Assembly: GCF_014203535.1 (NCBI RefSeq)
Contig: NZ_JACHJI010000002.1
Coordinates: 625,042-689,041, forward strand
Reading direction: 5' to 3'
Length of the DNA: 64,000 nucleotides
Origin: Streptomyces griseomycini
GTDB taxonomy: Bacteria; Actinomycetota; Actinomycetes; Streptomycetales; Streptomycetaceae
Shown here: positions 24,742 to 33,828 of the stretch, piece by piece
Position numbering within the stretch: position 1 is the first letter of the stretch
How the letters are laid out: each line of letters begins with the position of its first letter
Program-made: the position numbers and the translations under genes
Notes under the pieces: model-generated
Told to the model about the DNA's origin: nothing
Database searches by the model: none
What the model saw: the letters and a program-made list of their open reading frames with translations, nothing else

Positions 24742-25971
24742 TCAGGTGCGGGTGGCGACGCCGCACCCCCCGTCGGCCCGGGCCACCCCCTTGCTGCGGT
24801 CGTACGGGGCGCGGGCCTCTCCGGTCGGCCGGGGAGCGGTCCGCAGGTCGGTGGAGAAGTACGGGCGGATCACGCCGTCGCCGTCCCGGCAGTCGTCGTT
24901 GGATGTCTCGCCGTCGACGGCGAGGACCCAGAGGTGTCCCTCGGTGCTCCGGTACCGGGCGGGGTCCGCGACGTCCACCTCGACCACCCGGCGGACGACG
25001 ACCCGGGTCGCCTCGTCGCCGCCGTCGGCGCGGGCCACCCCGTACACGAAGGTGTAGTCGGCCTCGATCACGGCCTTTCCGGCGGCTCCCCGCTCGGGCT
25101 TCACCGTCATACGGCCGCGGACCCGCACGTCGCCCGCGAGGTCGACCTCTTCGGGGCCGAAACGGGTGAACGTCCCCACCGGGTCGTTCTCCTCGGTGGG
25201 CTTGCGCAGCGCGGCGCGCAGATCGGAGAGGTACTCCTTCTCCAAGGGGTCCACGAGGGCCAGCGCCTTCTTCGGTTCGCCGCCCCTCAGCACCTCGGGG
25301 TCGAGGTTCGAGGCGACCAGGAACTCCTTCGTCCGCCGCAGGGCCTCCTCGATCCGGCCGGCGGGGACCCCGTTGACGGCCTTCGCCTCCGGCAGCCGGA
25401 CGGCGTCCGCCCCCGACTCCCAGCGGGCGGCCGGGGACCCGGCGAAGGGCCGCTCACGGGTGGGGGTGCCGGCGGGGGCCGCGGAGGGCGCACCGCCGGG
25501 GCGGGCCGTCCCGGGGGCGAGCGGCGCCGGGGACGCCGGGCCGGCCGCGTCCGTGCCGCCGGAACCGTCGCCGAGTCCGCCGGGCAGCCAGGACAGCGCG
25601 GCGGACGGGTTGACGGCGACGACGGCCAGTGCGGCGGCGACCAGCACACCCACGGCGCTCCAGACCTTGCGGCGGCGCGAGGTCCGGCCGTCCGTCTCCT
25701 GCCGGGCGGGACCGGTGCGCCGGCCCTCCGGCCGGGCGGGCGGAGGAGCGGCCTTCTTCTTCCTGCCCCGGCGGCGTCCACCGCCGCCCGTCCTGGCCTG
25801 CGCCTCGTCCATGGCCCGCAGCCGCTCGGTGACCATGCGGGCCCGGGCGGAGGGTTCCTTGGAGGCGGAGGAACGGATGTCGCGCTCGCTGTCCCGGACG
25901 AACTTCTCCCACACGTCGTCCGGGAGGGAGGAGGACTCCGGCCCGGGCTCTTCGGACGGCTGCTCGGCCAC
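24742..25971 (-). CDS. Single-pass membrane protein, extracytoplasmic domain unknown
   Basis: A protein of ~409 aa. A cytoplasmic N-terminus (residues ~1-105) has an acidic/helical part (LPDDVWEKFVRDSERDIR) and a basic Gly/Arg/Lys stretch, then one membrane span (VWSAVGVLVAAALAVVAV). A Gly/Ala/Pro linker leads to an extracytoplasmic domain of ~270 residues rich in beta strands (RVRGRMTVKPERG, EADYTFVYGVAR, TRVVVRRVVEVDVAD). No family was recognised. GTG 25971 (GTG-GCC-GAG) is favoured, with GGGAGAAAG upstream; TTG 26022 is an alternative. Confidence 0.75.
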   Translation of the reverse strand: MAEQPSEEPGPESSSLPDDVWEKFVRDSERDIRSSASKEPSARARMVTERLRAMDEAQARTGGGGRRRGRKKKAAPPPARPEGRRTGPARQETDGRTSRRRKVWSAVGVLVAAALAVVAVNPSAALSWLPGGLGDGSGGTDAAGPASPAPLAPGTARPGGAPSAAPAGTPTRERPFAGSPAARWESGADAVRLPEAKAVNGVPAGRIEEALRRTKEFLVASNLDPEVLRGGEPKKALALVDPLEKEYLSDLRAALRKPTEENDPVGTFTRFGPEEVDLAGDVRVRGRMTVKPERGAAGKAVIEADYTFVYGVARADGGDEATRVVVRRVVEVDVADPARYRSTEGHLWVLAVDGETSNDDCRDGDGVIRPYFSTDLRTAPRPTGEARAPYDRSKGVARADGGCGVATRT

Positions 25972-26202
25972 GGGGTCGGGGACTTTCTCCCGGCGGCCGG
26001 TAGGCGGCCGAGCGTACGTCAACGATCACCGCCCCCAGGGGTGACCCACCTCACATAAGAATTCCGTGAGGGCCAGGACAACCATCCGCGGACGTCGTCG
26101 ATCGAACTCACTGAAAACTCACGGACCACACCCGTGCGCCCCGCACGGAGGCGCCTTCCACCCGTGCCGCACTCGCGGCACACCGAACTTCCCGAGGTCT
26201 TC

Positions 26203-27207
26203 ATGAAGCTTCGCCGCGCCATGGCCGCAGCGGCCGCGACGGCAGTGATAGCCCCGGTCGCCCTTCTCGCCGCCCCGGCCGCGTACGCGACCGACCCCGC
26301 GCCCGCGTCGAGCGCCTCCGCGACCGCCTCCGCGACCGAGTCCTCGACCACCGACGAGACGACCGAGACGTCCCCCTCGCCGTCCGCGAGCGAGTCGACG
26401 GGGTCGACCGACGAGACCGGCGAGCCCAAGCCCAGCTCCTCCACGAGCGAGTCGGCCCCGGCGCCGAGCACGTCCTCCTCCGCCACCAGCCCGGCCCCGA
26501 GCACGTCGGCGCCGGAGGAGACGGAGTCCCCGGACCCCGAGCCGTCCGTGTGCGCGGACACCAAGGTCGACGTCAGCATCACCGGCCTGCCCGGCAAGAT
26601 CTCCGCGGGCAGCGGCTGGCACAAGTTCTCGCTGAACGTGCTGAACGACTCCGACTCCACGCTCCAGGACCTGGACTTCTTCGCCGGGGCCTCCTCCGAC
26701 GCGGACGGCCTGGACCTGTTCACGAGCAAGCAGGTCCGGCTCCAGGCCTGGAACCCCGACGCCAAGGTCTGGGAGGACCTCAGCGAGGACGGCTACGCGG
26801 TGGGTTACGTCGGCTACACCGACGAGCTCGAGCCGGGCTACGAGGTCGGCATCCCGATGCGCCTCAACGTGAAGGCCTCCGCCCCGGTCGGTGCGGGCTT
26901 CTCGCTCGGCGCGACGATCTACGGCGACGCCGACGGCGAGTGCACCGGCTTCGGCGACGTGTCGTACAGGTTCCAGATCGTGTCCGCCGGCACGGACACC
27001 GACGGCACCAAGCCGCAGGTGGGCGGCAAGGCGCCCGTGACGGACAAGAAGCCGGCCTCCAACACTCCGGAGGTCACCGGCAGCCTCGCCGAGACCGGCT
27101 CCAGCTCCGCTCTTCCGATGATCGGCCTGGTCGGCGGTGCCGCCGTCGTGGCCGGTGCCGGAGCGGTGTTCGTGGTGCGTCGGCGCAAGGCCGGCACGGA
27201 GGCGTAG
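26203..27207 (+). CDS. Sortase-anchored (LAETG) surface protein
   Basis: A 334-aa secreted protein. The signal peptide ends at AAYATDPAP (about residue 30). Residues ~30-110 are a Ser/Thr/Glu/Pro-rich stalk. Residues ~115-265 form a beta-rich globular domain (VDVSITGLPGKISAGSGWHKF...). The C-terminus has LAETG (residues 295-299), a hydrophobic span and a basic tail RRRK, the complete sorting signal used by class E sortases, which in Streptomyces attach chaplins and other LAxTG proteins to peptidoglycan. ATG 26203 has GAGG nearby. No sortase gene is in the window. Confidence 0.85.
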   Translation: MKLRRAMAAAAATAVIAPVALLAAPAAYATDPAPASSASATASATESSTTDETTETSPSPSASESTGSTDETGEPKPSSSTSESAPAPSTSSSATSPAPSTSAPEETESPDPEPSVCADTKVDVSITGLPGKISAGSGWHKFSLNVLNDSDSTLQDLDFFAGASSDADGLDLFTSKQVRLQAWNPDAKVWEDLSEDGYAVGYVGYTDELEPGYEVGIPMRLNVKASAPVGAGFSLGATIYGDADGECTGFGDVSYRFQIVSAGTDTDGTKPQVGGKAPVTDKKPASNTPEVTGSLAETGSSSALPMIGLVGGAAVVAGAGAVFVVRRRKAGTEA

Positions 27208-27242
27208 GAACGCCTGACGGCGCTTCGCGCGAGGCGCCGCAC

Positions 27243-27300
27243 AGGACAAGGGAGAAGGACCTGGGCTCGGAGGGGGGCCCAGGTCCTTCTCCCTTGTCCT
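27243..27300. terminator. Exceptionally long 24-bp-stem terminator
   Basis: Positions 27243-27266 and 27277-27300 are exact reverse complements (24 bp, no mismatch) around a 10-nt loop, followed by CCGTCG. It separates the convergent surface-protein and GMC oxidoreductase genes and can serve both. Confidence 0.85.
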
Positions 27301-27313
27301 CCGTCGTTCTCCG

Positions 27314-29131
27314 TCACTTCTTCGGCGGCACCGCCGGCATCCCCAGGAACGGCAGCCTCAGCGCGCCGAACGCGTCCGCCGGGACCGCCGGGGACTTCGG
27401 CTCGACCGCCCGGAGGCGCCGGTAGGGGGCGCCCTGCTCCGGACGCGGATCGGCCTCGCCCTTGTTGGGCCAGTACGACATCGCCCGCTCGGCCTGGGCC
27501 GTGATGGTCAGGGAGGGGTTCACCCCCAGGTTCGCCGACACCGCCGCACCGTCCACGACCGAGATGCCGGGGTGGCCGTAGAGGCGGTGGTAGGGGTCGA
27601 TCACGCCGGTCTCGCGGGAGGCGCCGATCGGGCAGCCGCCCAGGAAGTGGGCGGTCAGCGGCATCCCGGTCAGTTCACCGACGTTGGAGCCCGCGAAGCC
27701 GTTGATCTCGGCCGCCAGGACGGACGCGCCGTCCGTGGCCGCCTTGATCTGCTTGGGGTTGGGCGCGCCGTGCCCCTGCCGGGCGGTGAGCAGGCCGCGG
27801 CCGACCCCGGACGGCTTCAGGTAGGTCGTCAGGGAGTTGTCCAGCGACTGCATCACCAGGCCGATGATGGTCCGCTCGGACCAGCGCCGGTTGGACAGGG
27901 AACGCAGCAGCAGCCAGGGGTGCCGGGCGACGTTGCCCAGCCAGCCCAGGACCCTGGCCGCGCCGGAACCGCCGCCCGCGTACGGGACCTGGAGGACGGA
28001 CAGGCCGCCCATCGAGTTGGAGCCGCGGCCGTAGCGGACCGGCTCGATGTGGGTGTTCTCGTCCGGGTGGATGGAGGACGTGATGGCCACACCGCGGGTG
28101 AAGTCGACCTTCGGCGAGCCGGTCACCTTGCGGTAGCGGCGGTCGTCGGTCTGGGCGCCGACGAGCGCCTCGGAGTTGGTGCGGGTCAGCTCGCCCAGTC
28201 TGTCCGACAGGTGCGGCAGCTGTCCGTTCGCCTTCATGCGGTGCAGCAGCGTCTGGGTGCCGTACGTACCGGCGGCCAGGACGACCCGGCGGGCCCGGAA
28301 GGTACGGCCCCTGCCCTTGCGGCGGTCGTCGGTGGGGAGCGTGGCGACGGCGTATCCGCCCTGCGAGTCCTCCGTCACCGACACCACCGTCGTCATGGGG
28401 TGGACGACCGCGCCCGCCTTCTCGGCGAGGTGGAGGTAGTTCTCGTTGAGGGTGTTCTTCGCACCGTGCCGGCAGCCGGTCATGCACTCGCCGCACTCGG
28501 CACAGGCCCGCCGCGACGGTCCCGCCCCGCCGAAGTACGGGTCGGGCACCTCCTGCCCGGGCTCGGCCCTCACCTTCCCGTCGGCGTCCTCCCCGTCGCC
28601 GAAGAAGACGCCGACCGGGGCCAGGTGGAAGGTGTCGCCGACGCCCATCCGCTCGGCCGCCGCCTTCAGGTGCACGTCCGAGGGGGTCATCGTCGGGTTG
28701 AGCCGCACACCGAGCATGCGCCGCGCCTGGTCGTAGTACGGCTTCAGCTCCTCCTGCCAGTCGGTGATGTCCCGCCACTGCGGGTCGTCGAAGAAGGGCT
28801 CGGGCGGTACGTACAGGGTGTTGGCGTAGTTGAGGGAGCCGCCGCCGACGCCCGCGCCGGCCAGGACCATGACGTTGCCCAGCAGGTGGATGCGCTGGAT
28901 GCCGTACATGCCGAGTTTCGGGGCCCAGAGGTAGTTCTTCAGGTCCCAGGAGTTCTTCGGCAGGGACTCCCGGGTGAAGCGGCGGCCCGCCTCCAGGACG
29001 CCGACGCGGTAGCCCTTCTCGGTCAGGCGGAGCGCCGAGACCGAGCCGCCGAAGCCGGAGCCGACGACGACGACGTCGTAGTCGTACGCGGAGTCGGCGT
29101 CCGGTTCGTGGACGGAGTTCTCCTGTGACAC
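27314..29131 (-). CDS. GMC-type FAD-dependent oxidoreductase
   Basis: A 605-aa flavoprotein of the GMC/cholesterol-oxidase-like type. An N-terminal Rossmann motif VVVVGSGFGGSVSALRL binds FAD; VGGGSLNYANT follows, and a Cys-rich segment CAECGECMTGCRHGAKN occurs mid-protein. The C-terminal GMC block has HFLGGCPIG and VVDGAAVSANLGVNPSLTI. GTG 29131 is chosen for GAGGAG just upstream. It follows the aldehyde dehydrogenase gene by 44 bp on the same strand, so the two probably oxidise consecutive intermediates (alcohol or sterol, then aldehyde). The substrate is unknown. Confidence 0.9.
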   Translation of the reverse strand: MSQENSVHEPDADSAYDYDVVVVGSGFGGSVSALRLTEKGYRVGVLEAGRRFTRESLPKNSWDLKNYLWAPKLGMYGIQRIHLLGNVMVLAGAGVGGGSLNYANTLYVPPEPFFDDPQWRDITDWQEELKPYYDQARRMLGVRLNPTMTPSDVHLKAAAERMGVGDTFHLAPVGVFFGDGEDADGKVRAEPGQEVPDPYFGGAGPSRRACAECGECMTGCRHGAKNTLNENYLHLAEKAGAVVHPMTTVVSVTEDSQGGYAVATLPTDDRRKGRGRTFRARRVVLAAGTYGTQTLLHRMKANGQLPHLSDRLGELTRTNSEALVGAQTDDRRYRKVTGSPKVDFTRGVAITSSIHPDENTHIEPVRYGRGSNSMGGLSVLQVPYAGGGSGAARVLGWLGNVARHPWLLLRSLSNRRWSERTIIGLVMQSLDNSLTTYLKPSGVGRGLLTARQGHGAPNPKQIKAATDGASVLAAEINGFAGSNVGELTGMPLTAHFLGGCPIGASRETGVIDPYHRLYGHPGISVVDGAAVSANLGVNPSLTITAQAERAMSYWPNKGEADPRPEQGAPYRRLRAVEPKSPAVPADAFGALRLPFLGMPAVPPKK

Positions 29132-29175
29132 GTGCTCTCCTCGTTGAAAGCCCCGGTGCTGGGGGGCCGGGCGGT

Positions 29176-30789
29176 CTAGCGGAAACGGAATGCCTTCATC
29201 AGGCGCAGGCTCCGGCTCATGAACGCCGCGTACCTCTCGTCGTCCATGCCGAGCGAGGGGGCCATCGGCAGCAGCCGCTGGTGGGCGACGGTCTGGGCCT
29301 CGGTGTACTTGAGGATGCCCTCGGAGCCGTGCCGGCGGCCGAGTCCGGAGTCCTTCATGCCGCCCATGGGCGACTGGACGCTGCCGTACGCGGGCGCGTA
29401 GCCCTCGTTGATGTTCACGGTGCCGGTGCGCAGCCGGGCGGCCACCTCGCGGCCGCGCCGGGCGTCCTTCGTCCAGACGGAGGAGTTCAGTCCGTACGGG
29501 GTGGAGTTGGCGCGTTCGACCGCCTCCTCGTCGGTCGAGAAGCGGTAGACCGACACGACCGGGCCGAAGGTCTCCTCCGTGCAGACGGCCATGGGGTCCT
29601 CGACGCCGTCGAGGATGGTCGGCTCGTAGAAGTACGGGCCGATGTCCGGACGGGCCGTGCCGCCCGCGAGCACCTTGGCGCCCTTGGCGACGGCGTCCTC
29701 GACGTGCCGTGTGACGGCGTCCAGCTGGCGTTCGCCGACCAGGGAGCCCATGTCTGCGCCGTAGGCGAGGGACGTGCCGAGGCGGATCGCCTTGGTGCGG
29801 GCGGTGAAGCGCTCCAGGAAGGCGTCGGCGATCGACTCGTGGACGTAGAGCCGCTCGATGGAGATGCACAGCTGGCCGGCGGAGGAGAAGCAGGCGCGCA
29901 CGGCGCCCGCGGCGGCCTTGTCGAGGTCGGCGTCCTGGAGCACCAGCATGGCGTTCTTGCCGCCGAGTTCGAGGGAGACGCCGACCAGCCGGGCGGCGGC
30001 GCCCTGGGCGACCTCGCGGCCGGTGCGGGTGGAGCCGGTGAAGGAGACGTAGTCGGCGTGCTTGACGACCTCGGGGCCGACGACCGGCCCCTCGCCGAGG
30101 ACGACCTGGAAGACGTCGGCCGGCAGTCCGGCCTCGACGAGGAGGTCACGGGCCCACAGCGCGGTGAGGCAGGTCTCCGTGTCCGGCTTCATCACGACCG
30201 CGTTGCCCGCGACGAACGCCGGGAGCGCGTCGCCGACGGAGAGTTCGAGGGGGTAGTTCCAGGGGGCGATCTGGCCGACGACGCCGCGCGGGTGGCGCAG
30301 TTCGGTGACCTTCGTGAGGGCCGGCACGGCGCCCGCGTGCCGCTTGGGCCTCAGGTACGCGGCGGCCCGGCGGCCGTAGTGGCGGGCCGCGACGGCGACG
30401 GCCTGGACCTCCTCGTGGGCGTGCAGACGGGCCTTGCCGGTCTCCAGCTGGATCAGGTCGAGCACCTCGGCCTGGCGCTCGAGCACGAGGTCGTGGAAGC
30501 GGAGCAGGACGGCGGCGCGCTCCCGTACCGGGATCTGCGCCCACACGGCCTGGGCGGCGCGGGCCGCCTCGAAGGCCTTCGCCACGTCCTCGGGCGTCGA
30601 CTCGGGCAGGTCGGCCAGCTTCTCGCCGGTGAACGGCGTGTGGTTGGCGGTGCGCCCGGAGCCGACGACCCCCTTGGTGAGCTGGGCCACCAGTTCGGGG
30701 GTGACCACGTCGGCGGCGGTGCGGGCGCCCTCCGGGGCGGGGGCGAGGGGATTGGTGCCGGTCGTTTCCCGGGTCTGCGCGTCCGTCAT
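29176..30789 (-). CDS. Succinate-semialdehyde dehydrogenase (NADP+)
   Basis: A 537-aa aldehyde dehydrogenase closest in pattern to GabD2-type succinic-semialdehyde dehydrogenases. It has the NAD(P)-binding APWNYPL, the GFTGSTRTGRE-like loop (SFTGSTRTG), general base Glu in LELGGKNAM and nucleophile Cys308 in SAGQLCIS. ATG 30789 starts the frame that I chose; there is little ribosome-site signal, and the frame is open upstream into the operator region. It is the first gene of an apparent operon with the GMC oxidoreductase, behind two palindromes. Confidence 0.9.
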   Translation of the reverse strand: MTDAQTRETTGTNPLAPAPEGARTAADVVTPELVAQLTKGVVGSGRTANHTPFTGEKLADLPESTPEDVAKAFEAARAAQAVWAQIPVRERAAVLLRFHDLVLERQAEVLDLIQLETGKARLHAHEEVQAVAVAARHYGRRAAAYLRPKRHAGAVPALTKVTELRHPRGVVGQIAPWNYPLELSVGDALPAFVAGNAVVMKPDTETCLTALWARDLLVEAGLPADVFQVVLGEGPVVGPEVVKHADYVSFTGSTRTGREVAQGAAARLVGVSLELGGKNAMLVLQDADLDKAAAGAVRACFSSAGQLCISIERLYVHESIADAFLERFTARTKAIRLGTSLAYGADMGSLVGERQLDAVTRHVEDAVAKGAKVLAGGTARPDIGPYFYEPTILDGVEDPMAVCTEETFGPVVSVYRFSTDEEAVERANSTPYGLNSSVWTKDARRGREVAARLRTGTVNINEGYAPAYGSVQSPMGGMKDSGLGRRHGSEGILKYTEAQTVAHQRLLPMAPSLGMDDERYAAFMSRSLRLMKAFRFR

Positions 30790-30851
30790 GAGCCGCAGGG
30801 TATGCCCGGGAGCACGCTTTGTGTACCCGTCGGTAACAGATTCACCGACCG

Positions 30852-30879
30852 CTCGTACCACGCCAGTGAACACTGGCAA
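30852..30879 (-). promoter_or_regulatory. Promoter of dehydrogenase/oxidoreductase operon
   Basis: On the minus strand TTGCCA (30879-30874) and TACGAG (30857-30852) with a 16-bp spacer. The -35 lies inside the right arm of a palindrome, so a bound repressor would block it. Confidence 0.45.
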
Positions 30880-30898
30880 CAAATGCCCTGATCAGGGC
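30862..30898. promoter_or_regulatory. Two tandem palindromic operators
   Basis: GCCAGTGAACACTGGC (30862-30877; 7-bp arms, 2-nt centre) and GCCCTGATCAGGGC (30885-30898; perfect) lie side by side over the -35 region. The shapes suit dimeric repressors such as TetR or GntR types. No regulator gene is adjacent. Confidence 0.65.
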
Positions 30899-30921
30899 GT
30901 TGACGAGGAGACGGCCCCGGA

Positions 30922-31999
30922 TCACCGTCTTCCGACCTCGAGTCGGTCACGGACGCCCTCGAACACCGCCGCCCCTCCTCCTCCCGGGGCGCGCCCCGGG
31001 GCACGTCGCCGCGGAGTCCGTACGTGCGGCCGTCGTCGGTGCGGACCACCGGGTGCGTGACGCACGTGGGCCTCTCGTCCGGACCGTAGGTCGTGTCGGC
31101 CGGGACGGCCTCGTGGTCCTGGACGCCGGTGCGCGCGTACCGCGTGCACGCGTCCCCGTCGTGGCCGTCCCGGCCCGCGTGCGCGTCCCGTGCCCGCGCC
31201 ACCGGGGAGCGGGGTGCGCTGTCCCCGTGGGTGAGACGGACCCGGATGCCGCCGTCGCCCTCGTGGGCCACGGACCTGGGCCGGTGGCGCGCGCTGCCCT
31301 CGCGGGCGGACTCCCGGTACCCGGGCGGGAGGAAGAGGACCGCGTCCATGGCGGTCTCGCGGTGGGCGGTCCGACCGGTGACCCCCGGGCCCGCGGTGGC
31401 CCCCGAACCAGCGGCGGGGGTGGCGCGGGCGGTCCGCCCGGCGGCCGTTCCGGTGTCCGGACCGCGGCCCGGGCGGTCCCGGAGTCGGTGAGGACCACTC
31501 GCCGGTGCGGTCCGGGCAGGACGTCGACGGGCCTCACCTCGCGGCGCACGATGCCGGCGGAGTGCGCGGCGCGCAGGGCGCCGGGGACCGCGGGACCGGT
31601 CCGGGCCGCCTCGGCGGGCGGCAGGGGACCTCGCTCGAGCACTCGCTGCGGGGATTCGCCGCGGACCGGTTCCATGACGACCCGCGGGAGCCCGCCGGTT
31701 CCTCGGGCCCGTCCGGTCCGTCCCCCTCGACGGCGTCGTGGAGGGAGACGGCGGCGGGGTGGTCGACGCGAGCGGCGGCCCGGGCCTCCCGGTGGGGCCG
31801 GCGGGTCGCCTTCCGGTTGCGCTCGTCCCCCGGTTCGCCGGGCGACCGGGGCTGTTCGACGGCGACCTCGCGCTCCACGCGTTCGTCGAACGCCCGCCAG
31901 GGCGGTGCCCGTCCCGCCGGAGCCGATGCGTTCGATCAGCCGGTGCCGTCCACCGACCGGTCGGCCCCGGGCGCCCCTCGCGCCACCGTCGTCGCTCAC
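30922..31999 (-). pseudogene. Decayed Ser/Thr protein kinase, sixth array member
   Basis: Reading from a GTG at 31999, the product starts MSDDGGAR, as the intact kinase at 33716 does, and continues GRHRLIERIGSGGTGT. A frameshift near 31900 moves to a frame with WRAFDERVEREVAV and REARAAARVDHPA; another near 31690 returns to RVVMEPVRGE and a degenerate catalytic loop (HRD is RRE) and magnesium loop (DFG is DSG). A further shift leads to DAVLFLPPGYRE and VRTDDGRTYGLRGD, and a last one to AVFEGVRDRLEV and a stop at 30922. At least four frame changes plus lost catalytic residues show a dead duplicate. Confidence 0.8.
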
Positions 32000-32039
32000 G
32001 TCCCGTCACCACCTGCGGGACACGCCGCTGTCGACGCGC

Positions 32040-33716
32040 TCAGAGCTTGTCGACCTCCCAGTTGGCGATCACCGTACGGGCGATCTCGCGTCCCTCGTCG
32101 GCGAAGTAGCCCTTGCCCGGGTACACGATCCAGAGCCGGTACATGTCACCGTCCTTGTTCCGGTAGTACATGACCTGCGCCTCGCGCACCAGCGCCGGCG
32201 TGGTGGTCGTCGTGTAGACGATGGTGTTCGTGGCCGCCTCGCGGTCCTTGTACTTGGTCTCGCGCGGCCGGCCCTCGGGCGCCGGGGTGCCGGCGATGCC
32301 CCAGCTGTACTCGCCGTCCTTGAGCTCGTTCCAGTGCGCGAACGCCCGTTCCGACGCCGAGGCCTCGAGCTCGCCCTCCTCGTCCTCGGCCTTGAGGTCG
32401 CGGTCGGTCTCGACCCTCACCAGCCCGCTCGGGTCGGTGAAGGAGACGACCGTCCCGTCCGAGTCGTCGGCGGGCTTGTCCTTCACGAAGTCCTCCGGCA
32501 CCGCGAGGGTGATGCCCGCCCGGTCTCCGAGCTCGTGCTTCTTCCAGCCCTCCGGCAGCGGCCCCGCGAACGGGTCCGCGATCACGAGGTAGGCCGCCAC
32601 CGCTCCCGCCACGACCGCCGCGCCCAGGCCGATCAGCGTCCTGCGGCCGAGCCGGATGCCCCCGCCGCCGGAGCCGGGGACGGGGGACTGCACGACCTGC
32701 GTGGGCTGCGGCTCGGGCGGGTTCGCGGTCGCCTCCAGCAGGGCACGGACCCGGGCGGCGTCCGGACGGTGCGCCGGGTCCTTCTGCAGCAGGCCGGTGA
32801 TGACCTCGGCCAGCGGCCCCTGCGCGGAGGCGGGCGGTGCGGGCGTGGCGTTGAGCACCGACTGGAGCGTGGCGGGGGTGTTGCTGCGGCGGAACGGCGA
32901 GACGCCTTCCGTGGCCGTGTACAGCACCACCCCGAGCGACCACAGGTCGGAGGCGGGACCGGGGCGCCGGCCCAGCACCCGCTCGGGCGCGATGTACTCG
33001 GGGGAACCGACGAAGCCGCCGGTGTCGGTCAGGTTGGTCTCGCCCTCGATCTGGGCGATGCCGAAGTCGGTGAGGACGACCCGGTCGTACCGGCCGAGCA
33101 GCACGTTGTCCGGCTTCACGTCCCGGTGCAGGACGCCCGCCGCGTGCGCCGCCTCGAGCGCGCCGAGCACCTCGAGGCCGACCCGGGCGGCCTCGCGCGC
33201 GGAGAGGGTGCCCTCCTCCTGCAGGACGGCGCCCAGCGAACGGCCCTGGACCAGCTCCATCACGATCCACGGCTGGCCGTCCACGATCGCGACGTCGTGC
33301 ACCTCGACCACCGCCGGGTGGTCGAGCCGGGCGGCGGCACGGGCCTCGCGGCGCATCCGCTCGAAGGTGTTGGACCGTTCGCGTTCGGGAAGGTGGTCCG
33401 GGACGCGGGGCTCCTTGACGGCGACCTCGCGGTCCACCGTCTCGTCCTTGGCCCGCCACACCGTGCCCATGCCGCCGTGCCCGAGCTTGGCGAGCAGCCG
33501 GTAGCGGCCGGCGATGAGCCGCCCGGCGCCGGGGTCGTGCGCGGGCGGCACCTGGTTCCGGTTCTGGTTCTGCGCCTGCTGCGGGACCACCTGCGTGGGT
33601 GCCGCGTACGGGTTGCCGGGGTGCGGCACGGCCGCGGGCGGGTTCGGGTTCGGCGGTCGCAGACCAAAACTGGTTGGCTCGTCGGCCCCGTGGCGGGCTC
33701 CCCCGTCGTCGCTCAT
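32040..33716 (-). CDS. Membrane Ser/Thr protein kinase with extracytoplasmic sensor
   Basis: A 558-aa Hanks-type kinase. An Asn/Pro/Gln-rich N-terminus (~65 residues) precedes the kinase domain: GHGGMGTV loop, VAVK lysine, HRDVKPDN, DFGIA, SPEY/APE. A TM helix (LIGLGAAVVAGAVAAYLVI) is followed by a ~170-residue outer domain beginning LPEGWKKHEL and rich in beta strands, similar in layout to the outer domains of two other kinases here. All catalytic residues are present. ATG 33716 start. It is the apparent parent of the adjacent kinase pseudogene. Confidence 0.95.
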   Translation of the reverse strand: MSDDGGARHGADEPTSFGLRPPNPNPPAAVPHPGNPYAAPTQVVPQQAQNQNRNQVPPAHDPGAGRLIAGRYRLLAKLGHGGMGTVWRAKDETVDREVAVKEPRVPDHLPERERSNTFERMRREARAAARLDHPAVVEVHDVAIVDGQPWIVMELVQGRSLGAVLQEEGTLSAREAARVGLEVLGALEAAHAAGVLHRDVKPDNVLLGRYDRVVLTDFGIAQIEGETNLTDTGGFVGSPEYIAPERVLGRRPGPASDLWSLGVVLYTATEGVSPFRRSNTPATLQSVLNATPAPPASAQGPLAEVITGLLQKDPAHRPDAARVRALLEATANPPEPQPTQVVQSPVPGSGGGGIRLGRRTLIGLGAAVVAGAVAAYLVIADPFAGPLPEGWKKHELGDRAGITLAVPEDFVKDKPADDSDGTVVSFTDPSGLVRVETDRDLKAEDEEGELEASASERAFAHWNELKDGEYSWGIAGTPAPEGRPRETKYKDREAATNTIVYTTTTTPALVREAQVMYYRNKDGDMYRLWIVYPGKGYFADEGREIARTVIANWEVDKL

Positions 33717-33828
33717 GGTTCATCCATATCGCGCGCGCCACCGCGTATCCACTCGGAACGCGGACCGGTCACAGACCCGTGACGCCCACCGGGACTTATC
33801 TCCCTTTTATTCAGCTATGCGTACGCGG

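Noticed and set aside
24305..24766. 153-codon minus-strand frame with a repeated RHERPYGMDVRT-like segment
   Set aside because: The repeat is just translation of the 17-bp DNA repeats; the frame crosses a terminator and has no start signal.
30900..33782. A 960-codon plus-strand frame
   Set aside because: Antisense to an intact kinase and the kinase pseudogene; no recognisable domain.
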